NCBI GenBank assembly: GCA_031259345.1
Contig: JAIRLQ010000469.1
Location: 1 to 12,045, forward strand
DNA from: Treponema sp.
GTDB taxonomy: Bacteria > Spirochaetota > Spirochaetia > Treponematales > Breznakiellaceae
Reading direction: 5' to 3'
DNA length: 12,045 nucleotides
A model generated the notes under the pieces. It saw nothing but the letters and a program-made list of their open reading frames with translations, was not told the origin of the DNA and made no database searches. Positions 7,305 through 12,045 of this stretch are shown in pieces. A program made the translations under genes and the position numbers. Position 1 is the stretch's first letter. Each line of letters opens with the position of its first letter.

Positions 7305-8068
7305 TTTGCTACCCAGCCGCCATCAACCAAAAGATCAGCGCCGGTAATAAACGATGCTTCATCGCTGGCTAAAAAATAAATGGGTCCGGCAATTTCTTCG
7401 GGAGTTCCCCACTTTTTAAAAGCCTGCTCTTCTTCCCGTTCTTTTTTAATCACCTCGTATGGTACGCCCCGGCGTTTTGCTTCGCCTTCGCAGTCGCCTA
7501 CCAGCATGGGAGTATCCACGGAACCGGGGCTTACCGAATTAACCCTGATATTCCATGGCGCAAGCTCCCAGGCAATGGCCCTGGTAAACGAAAGGCACCC
7601 GGCTTTGGTTGCGCCATACACCGCATGTTCAGTCTGTCCCACATGGCCTGACACGGAGCCCAGGTTGATAATGGAACCTTTTTTCCGGCGCTTCATAATG
7701 GGAACCACGTATTTGGTAAATAAAAACATGCCCCCTACATTTATTTTGCTTACGTTTATAAACTCGTCGTAAGTAATGTCTTCCACCGGCTTTACCACCA
7801 CAACGCCGGCGTTGCAGTTAAGTACATCCACCCTGCCGTAACGTTTATCAACTTCGCCGACCATTTTTTTAACATCTTCTTCTACCGAGACATCCCCGGC
7901 AAAATCAAAACATTCGCAGCCCATTTTGCGGATTTCATCGCCTACCTTGTCTATGTTCCGTCTGGCGATAATCGCGGTAATGTAACCCTCTTTGGCAAAT
8001 TTAATTGCCGCCGCTTTACCAATGCCCGTTGAAGCCCCGGTAATAATTGCAACTTTTTTGTCCGTCAT
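7301..8068 (-). CDS. Short-chain dehydrogenase/reductase (classical SDR)
   Basis: Read from the ATG at 8068, the protein has 255 residues, typical of classical SDRs. It carries the cofactor motif TGASTGIG (10-17), CNAG (about 85-88), and the active-site residues Asn110, Ser138, Tyr151 and Lys155 (YGATK). The C-terminal GADLLVDGGW is a family signature. Arginines after the second strand (AIIARRN) hint at NADP(H), weakly. It would oxidise a hydroxyl of a sugar acid or hydroxy acid to a ketone, which could create the beta-keto acid needed by the BKACE enzyme encoded just upstream. The start at 8068 was preferred to a TTG at 8074 because GGAGG lies 9 bases before the ATG but only 3 before the TTG. 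The gene begins 19 bases after the BKACE stop. Confidence 0.92.
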   Translation of the reverse strand: MTDKKVAIITGASTGIGKAAAIKFAKEGYITAIIARRNIDKVGDEIRKMGCECFDFAGDVSVEEDVKKMVGEVDKRYGRVDVLNCNAGVVVVKPVEDITYDEFINVSKINVGGMFLFTKYVVPIMKRRKKGSIINLGSVSGHVGQTEHAVYGATKAGCLSFTRAIAWELAPWNIRVNSVSPGSVDTPMLVGDCEGEAKRRGVPYEVIKKEREEEQAFKKWGTPEEIAGPIYFLASDEASFITGADLLVDGGWVAK

Positions 8069-8087
8069 AATCAAATTCCTCCCTGTC

Positions 8088-8885
8088 TTATTTTTTGAGC
8101 CCTGTTAATTCCCTGGCAATTGCGGGAGTGGCGACTTCCCGGCCCAGGGACCTGGAAATATCCGCAATTTCTTTTACCAGTTCCCAGGTTTTGGCGATTT
8201 TTCCGTTTTGCAAATAGGGCCAGTCTTCCGTACCCACCCGGACATTGTCCCCGTTGGTAATAGCCGCGACAAGAATGTCCATCTGTTCTTCGCACATAAT
8301 GCTTACGGTAATTACGCAATCCTTTGGCACAAGGCTTTTGCGGTAAAGGTATTCCTGTACCGTAGGGGGCGACCAGGTTCCGCCGGGCCAGCCTAAAAAG
8401 AAAGTAGTAATATAGGGCGGGTCCAATAATTTCTTTTCTATTAATTTATTGATATTCCAGATTGAACCGGCATGCCAGATTTCCCATTCGGGCTTTACCT
8501 CGTATTTGCGGCACGCAACGCAGTATTCTTCCAGTTCCGCAAGAGGGTGAAGCACGTCGCAGTTTACCTGGGTAAAAGCTTCGGCATGGTGGTTGGCGAT
8601 AATGGAAACCATGTCCGAATGCTGTTCAAAAAGCTCAATACGTTCCTGCAAAGGGATGCTGGACATACCGCTCTGCACGATAATATCACACTTGGCCCGG
8701 ACGCCGTTAATTACTTCCGCCCACTGGCCTTCGGCGTGGGTGTGCAGCACTGAAGCGCCTGCCTCACGGCACTTAACGGTTTCTTCGATAATCCCGGGCG
8801 CTTTTTTGGGATATTCCACATCGGGGTTTAGCCAGCAGATGTTAGGCGTAGCTACGATAACCAGCGGGTTCTTCTTTTTACTCAT
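8088..8885 (-). CDS. Beta-keto acid cleavage enzyme (BKACE, DUF849 / Kce-like)
   Basis: The ATG at 8885 gives 265 residues, near the family's usual 270-310. AAGGAG lies 9 bases upstream; a TTG six codons earlier overlaps that site and was rejected. BKACE enzymes are zinc TIM-barrels that condense a beta-keto acid with acetyl-CoA and split it into acetoacetate and a new CoA ester. The zinc-binding H-x-H is present (GASVLHTH, His48 and His50), as is the C-terminal RVGTED block with Arg216, Glu220 and Asp221, matching the conserved RVGxED of 3-keto-5-aminohexanoate cleavage enzyme. After H-x-H the usual VRD is replaced by AEG, and the N-terminal NGA/TGA motif is replaced by ATPNICW, so this is a divergent member whose substrate is unknown. 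Confidence 0.87.
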   Translation of the reverse strand: MSKKKNPLVIVATPNICWLNPDVEYPKKAPGIIEETVKCREAGASVLHTHAEGQWAEVINGVRAKCDIIVQSGMSSIPLQERIELFEQHSDMVSIIANHHAEAFTQVNCDVLHPLAELEEYCVACRKYEVKPEWEIWHAGSIWNINKLIEKKLLDPPYITTFFLGWPGGTWSPPTVQEYLYRKSLVPKDCVITVSIMCEEQMDILVAAITNGDNVRVGTEDWPYLQNGKIAKTWELVKEIADISRSLGREVATPAIARELTGLKK

Positions 8886-8918
8886 ACCAAATTTCTCCTT
8901 CAATATTTATTTTATGCG

Positions 8919-11765
8919 TTATACACGCTCTATGGCTTTACTCATGGTGGTCATTTTGCGGCAGCCGTCTTTGGTTACCACATAGCAGTCTTCCACTCCA
9001 ATCAGGGCGCCTTCAAAGGGCTCCCAGGCTTCAATCTCGAAGATCATGTTTTCTTCAAAAGGCCTGTCCAAAACGCCCATAGCGCCGAAAATATGCTGAT
9101 CTTCACATTGAAGGCCTATGGAGTGCCCTATGGAAAAAGCGATGCCGTTGGGTACTTCTTTTTTGTACCATTCAAGAGCTTCTTCACTTAACGCCTTCAT
9201 ATTGACGCCGGGTTTTATCCTGTCTTCGTAGTAATGCTGGTAATTCAAAAGGCCCTGAATAAGCTTGTCCGCTTCCGCAGGTGCGTCGCCTACAACTACA
9301 TGCTGATTAATGTCCGCCACATAGCCTTTGTAAATGGCGCCAAAGTCCAGGCGTACAATTTCGCCTTTCTTTACCGCCCGGCCCGTTCCCGGCGCCTCGG
9401 GGTCGGAATCGCCTATGGTCATGGTAAGGTGATCCCAATCATCGGCGCCATGTTTTAGCATCGAATTTTTTCCGATTTTAAGAAGTTCTAAATCCGTAAC
9501 CCCTTCTTTTACCGCCGCAATAGTATCTTTAAGGGCCGCCTCGGTAATGTCCGCGGCTTTTTGAAGGTATTCTATTTCCAGAGGGCTTTTTACCAAACGT
9601 AAATCCAAAAAAGCGCCGTCGGAATTCACCAGGGTAACACCCGCGTCCGCAAGGGCATCGGTAAGGAATTTGGGACAAGTTGTTTCGACGCCTACACGTT
9701 TACCGGTCAAGCCCCAGGCGCGGATCTTTGACCGTAAGGCAAGCCCTGCCTCCGCCTGATTTTCTATGCCGACAGTATCCGCAAACCAACTGAAAAACGA
9801 CGCGCTTTTAAAAACATTCCAGTGTACCAGCGTACCCTCGCCTTCCCGGCGTATCATGGCCAGATTGGGGTACTGGTTATTCAGGGCAAGGAGTATGGGA
9901 TTTGCCGCGCTGTGCAGCAAGGGCAGCCCGGAAAGATAAAATACATTGACAGGAGACGCTGCGACAAGCAGGTCAAGATCGTAACGGTTCATTACTTCCA
10001 CCGCTTTTTTGCTGTTATAGCCTATGGGTTCCACAGTTTTTACCTCCGGTAAATTTTTATTAATAGGAATCGACGGCGCAAGGCGCTCAAGGATTTCTAT
10101 AGTTCGTTCCTGATCGGCCATTTTTTCGATTTCCGCAATATCCACAGGCCTGCCTTCCTCGTGGGAAAGGTAGCCCGCAAGTATGGCGCTGATGGCGTTC
10201 ATGGCCTGTGCCGGCGTAAACTCCGGCTCTTTGTTTTCCAGAATACATTTTGCAAAATGCGCGTCTGTTTCGCGCACCGAGATTGTGTAATATTCCGGAA
10301 AAGGAAGATGCTCAACATCGGGCTCTATCCACTTCTGAATATCGCTTCCCATGCGTTCATCAAAAGAACAAAAACGCACCGGTTTTTCCCAGGCGTGATT
10401 TTCAAAAATACTGCCTTTTGTGCCAAATACTTCCATGCTGTTGTAGGGGATGGTCTTTTGAGTAAAACTTACCATTATATCTGCCAGCGCGCCATTTTCG
10501 TAAGATGCGATTGCAAGGGCGTTATCCTCGGCTTTTTCGGGCAAAAATATCGCCTGCTTGGCAAGGGCGCCGGTAACCTTTTTGCATTTGGAGCCAATGA
10601 CGTATTCAATGGTAACAAACTTGTGGGCCGCCATATCCATCAGCGCGCCGCCGCCGGCCTTTATTGGATCGCCTTTCCAGAAGCCGCTTTGGGAAAGGCC
10701 GTGGATTTCGTTGACCCCTTCATACGCCCTGACCATAAGCACATCGCCTATAAGCCCTTTGGCAACAATGTCGTGCATGCACACATGGGCAGGCAAAAAG
10801 CGGTGGTTTTCTGCTATCATGAATTTAACCCCCGCGTCTTTACAGGCCTTGATCATCCGGCGGCAGCCTTCGACAGTAGTGCCCATGGGCTTTTCACAAA
10901 GCACATGCTTCCCCGCCGCGGCGCACTTTTCTACCATCTCTACATGGTACACATGGGGCACCATCACCAGCACCGCGTCTATCCCCGAGGCAAGCATGGC
11001 GTCCAGATCGTCATAGGGAAGCAGAATCCCGTCTTTATAGGTCTGGGCCATTTTTTTGGCATTTTCAAAATTACGATCATAAATGGCAGTATATGCGATA
11101 TAGGGAGAAGCCCGGTCACCGTTAGAATGGAAAAAAAAGGCCTGTCCGCCGCCTATGACGCCGAATTTTACCTTCCCCGTATAATCGATCTTTTTTTGTT
11201 CTTCTTTTAAGGAATTAAAAAATGAAGCATCATCGCGCTTAATAAACTGATCAAGAAAAATCTCAAAGATCTTTTGAAAATTCATGGCATCCGGGCGGTT
11301 GCCGGTATATTTGATATAGCCCCCCATCTGGGCTACCAGGGAATACATATTCCCTTTTATGATGTCAAGAATAGTATGAATATTAATATAGAAAATAACC
11401 GCGGGCTTTTCCGCGGGACCAGCATACGCGGTGCAAAAACCTCCGCTAAAACTGATACTGTAAATTTCGTCGTCGTTTGCCGGGGCTTCTACCGCAAGGC
11501 CGGAACGGGGATTTAGATTAAACTGAAAAGAGAGGCTTTTCTTTTCGTCCGCGCCGCCTGTAGAATCCCCGGAAGCGCTGACCGCGGCATCGCAAATTTT
11601 TCCAATTTCGTAACGCAGGAAGCTGTGCCCATTGCAAATTTGGGCAAAAAAGGCAAAGCCATCCCTTAAATCCTGCCTTGTAACCCCGCCGGAGCCAATT
11701 TTGGCCTTTATATCGTTGAATGATTTTTGATCCGTTTGGGTTTTATTATCCGCAAGTAACTCCAT
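8919..11765 (-). CDS. Fusion protein: SCP2-like + Gfo/Idh/MocA oxidoreductase + M24 metallopeptidase/creatinase-like
   Basis: A single uninterrupted frame encodes 948 residues from the ATG at 11765, which has AAGGGAG 4 bases upstream; a TTG at 11804 would add 13 residues but lies beside the predicted transcript start. Residues about 90-178 resemble an SCP2 sterol-carrier domain (TILDIIKGNMYSLVAQMGGY then a GD-like turn and amphipathic helix). Residues about 198-565 are a Gfo/Idh/MocA oxidoreductase: FGVIGGG at 201-207, EKP at 291-293 with the likely catalytic Lys292, and GGGALMDMAAH with Asp377 and His381. Residues about 580-948 are a creatinase-N plus M24 pita-bread domain with all five metal ligands: Asp807, Asp818, His881, Glu912 and Glu925. 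M24 proteins include Xaa-Pro peptidases, creatinase and ectoine hydrolase. It is the first gene of the operon. The combined reaction is unknown; an NAD(P)-linked oxidation with hydrolysis of a C-N bond is inferred. Confidence 0.85.
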   Translation of the reverse strand: MELLADNKTQTDQKSFNDIKAKIGSGGVTRQDLRDGFAFFAQICNGHSFLRYEIGKICDAAVSASGDSTGGADEKKSLSFQFNLNPRSGLAVEAPANDDEIYSISFSGGFCTAYAGPAEKPAVIFYINIHTILDIIKGNMYSLVAQMGGYIKYTGNRPDAMNFQKIFEIFLDQFIKRDDASFFNSLKEEQKKIDYTGKVKFGVIGGGQAFFFHSNGDRASPYIAYTAIYDRNFENAKKMAQTYKDGILLPYDDLDAMLASGIDAVLVMVPHVYHVEMVEKCAAAGKHVLCEKPMGTTVEGCRRMIKACKDAGVKFMIAENHRFLPAHVCMHDIVAKGLIGDVLMVRAYEGVNEIHGLSQSGFWKGDPIKAGGGALMDMAAHKFVTIEYVIGSKCKKVTGALAKQAIFLPEKAEDNALAIASYENGALADIMVSFTQKTIPYNSMEVFGTKGSIFENHAWEKPVRFCSFDERMGSDIQKWIEPDVEHLPFPEYYTISVRETDAHFAKCILENKEPEFTPAQAMNAISAILAGYLSHEEGRPVDIAEIEKMADQERTIEILERLAPSIPINKNLPEVKTVEPIGYNSKKAVEVMNRYDLDLLVAASPVNVFYLSGLPLLHSAANPILLALNNQYPNLAMIRREGEGTLVHWNVFKSASFFSWFADTVGIENQAEAGLALRSKIRAWGLTGKRVGVETTCPKFLTDALADAGVTLVNSDGAFLDLRLVKSPLEIEYLQKAADITEAALKDTIAAVKEGVTDLELLKIGKNSMLKHGADDWDHLTMTIGDSDPEAPGTGRAVKKGEIVRLDFGAIYKGYVADINQHVVVGDAPAEADKLIQGLLNYQHYYEDRIKPGVNMKALSEEALEWYKKEVPNGIAFSIGHSIGLQCEDQHIFGAMGVLDRPFEENMIFEIEAWEPFEGALIGVEDCYVVTKDGCRKMTTMSKAIERV

Positions 11766-11781
11766 AAAACTCCCTTTATAC

Positions 11782-11806
11782 AACTGGTAAACTTGTCTTA
11801 CCAATT
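11782..11806. promoter_or_regulatory. Predicted GntR (FadR-type) operator
   Basis: On the plus strand the arms AACTGGTAA and TTACCAATT flank ACTTGTC, matching at 8 of 9 positions with a perfect TGGTAA/TTACCA core (11785-11803). On the minus strand, AATTGGTAAGACAAGTT (11806-11790) also resembles the TGGT-N3-ACCA sites of PdhR/LldR-type FadR-subfamily regulators. The site covers the predicted start point of the operon promoter, where a bound repressor would block transcription. The FCD-type GntR gene of the same operon is the obvious candidate regulator. Confidence 0.65.
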
Positions 11807-11807
11807 A

Positions 11808-11837
11808 AGTATACAAGTCCTTTCCTAATTATGTCAA
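11808..11837 (-). promoter_or_regulatory. Sigma70-type promoter of the fusion/BKACE operon
   Basis: On the minus strand, a perfect -35 TTGACA (11837-11832) and a -10 TATACT (11813-11808) are separated by 18 bp. The predicted start point is near 11801, giving an untranslated leader of about 36 bases before the ATG at 11765. The next feature downstream is the TGGT/ACCA palindrome. A further inverted pair, ACTTGT (11791-11796) and ACAAGT (11813-11818), overlaps the -10 and may be a second binding half-site. Confidence 0.75.
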
Positions 11838-11930
11838 TAAAAATTTCGATTTTTTTCAATTTTGCTACATCAAGAAAACAATTGGGGCTGTTCCAAAACT
11901 TCAGTTTTTAAAACAAATTCAATTTATCGC

Positions 11931-11985
11931 TTGTATTTTTTTATGCTCCGTGGTACAGTGTTATGTAGTTGGATAAATTATCAAC
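11931..11985 (+). promoter_or_regulatory. Predicted promoter and dyad ahead of a truncated rightward gene
   Basis: TTGTAT (11931-11936) and TACAGT (11954-11959) are spaced by 17 bp. Just downstream, 11968-11985 reads GTTGGATAA-ATTATCAAC, an 8-bp dyad with one unpaired G, positioned where a repressor could sit over the start point. An AGAGGAGGT Shine-Dalgarno follows at 11991-11999. The promoter is divergent from the BKACE operon promoter, about 120 bp away. Confidence 0.5.
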
Positions 11986-12011
11986 TTAAAAGAGGAGGTA
12001 TTTCCATAACA

Positions 12012-12045
12012 ATGCTGTGTAATTGCTTGTATTATAACGAATTAC
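12012..12045 (+). CDS. Possible start of a rightward gene, truncated by the window edge
   Basis: An ATG at 12012 opens a frame reading MLCNCLYYNEL to the edge of the window. A near-perfect Shine-Dalgarno (AGGAGG, 11993-11998) and a plausible promoter upstream make a gene start here likely. However, the gap of 13 bases between Shine-Dalgarno and ATG is longer than usual, so the true start could be an unusual codon nearer to it. Eleven codons are too few to assign a function. Confidence 0.35.
   Translation, partial: MLCNCLYYNEL

Noticed and set aside
8071..8319. Minus-strand frame of 82 codons inside the BKACE gene
   Set aside because: It is a shifted frame of the conserved BKACE C-terminal region and has no independent features; BKACE itself shows no frameshift.
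10161..11210. Long plus-strand open frame (349 codons) opposite the fusion gene
   Set aside because: It lies wholly antisense to the conserved oxidoreductase domain, has no recognisable motifs or ribosome binding site, and its composition is that of a mirrored coding frame.
11766..11804. TTG start adding 13 residues to the fusion protein
   Set aside because: It falls inside the predicted operator, essentially at the transcript start, whereas the ATG at 11765 has a good Shine-Dalgarno.

Overview
The window looks like a carbohydrate-catabolism region of a bacterium, probably a Treponema-like spirochete. That assignment is an inference from style: moderate GC with many A/T runs, and a binding protein with a type I signal peptide ending in a glycine-rich mature start of the kind seen in treponemes. 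No rRNA, tRNA, CRISPR array or mobile element was seen. Genes are densely packed; nearly all lie on the minus strand and have clear Shine-Dalgarno sequences.

Left block (1-1871). A minus-strand pair encodes an L-rhamnose mutarotase (rhaM) followed by a sugar ABC transporter ATPase that runs off the left edge. Divergent from it is an AraC-family regulator on the plus strand. The 100-bp divergent region carries a near-consensus promoter so close to the araC start codon that the transcript should be almost leaderless, plus two sets of inverted repeats. Together this suggests an inducible rhamnose or related deoxysugar uptake locus.

Right block (11837 down to 1919, all minus strand). A strong promoter (TTGACA-18-TATACT) overlaps at its start point with a palindrome of the TGGT/ACCA type bound by FadR-family GntR regulators. 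It drives: a very unusual single-ORF fusion (SCP2-like domain + Gfo/Idh/MocA oxidoreductase + M24 metallopeptidase/creatinase-like domain); a beta-keto acid cleavage enzyme (BKACE, DUF849); a classical SDR dehydrogenase; an FCD-type GntR regulator; and an extended-SDR epimerase/dehydratase-like protein. The last three overlap by ATGA junctions. A terminator-like hairpin whose U-run abuts the ribosome binding site of the next gene then leads into an RbsB-like binding protein, an intergenic hairpin, an RbsA-like double ATPase and an RbsC-like permease. I infer one catabolic operon: import by RbsABC-type proteins, one or more NAD(P)-dependent oxidations to a beta-keto acid, cleavage by BKACE, a hydrolytic step by the M24 domain, and control by the internal GntR protein. 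The substrate is not identifiable from sequence.

Right edge (11838-12045). A second, divergent promoter, a dyad and a strong Shine-Dalgarno point to a plus-strand gene that is cut off after 34 bases.
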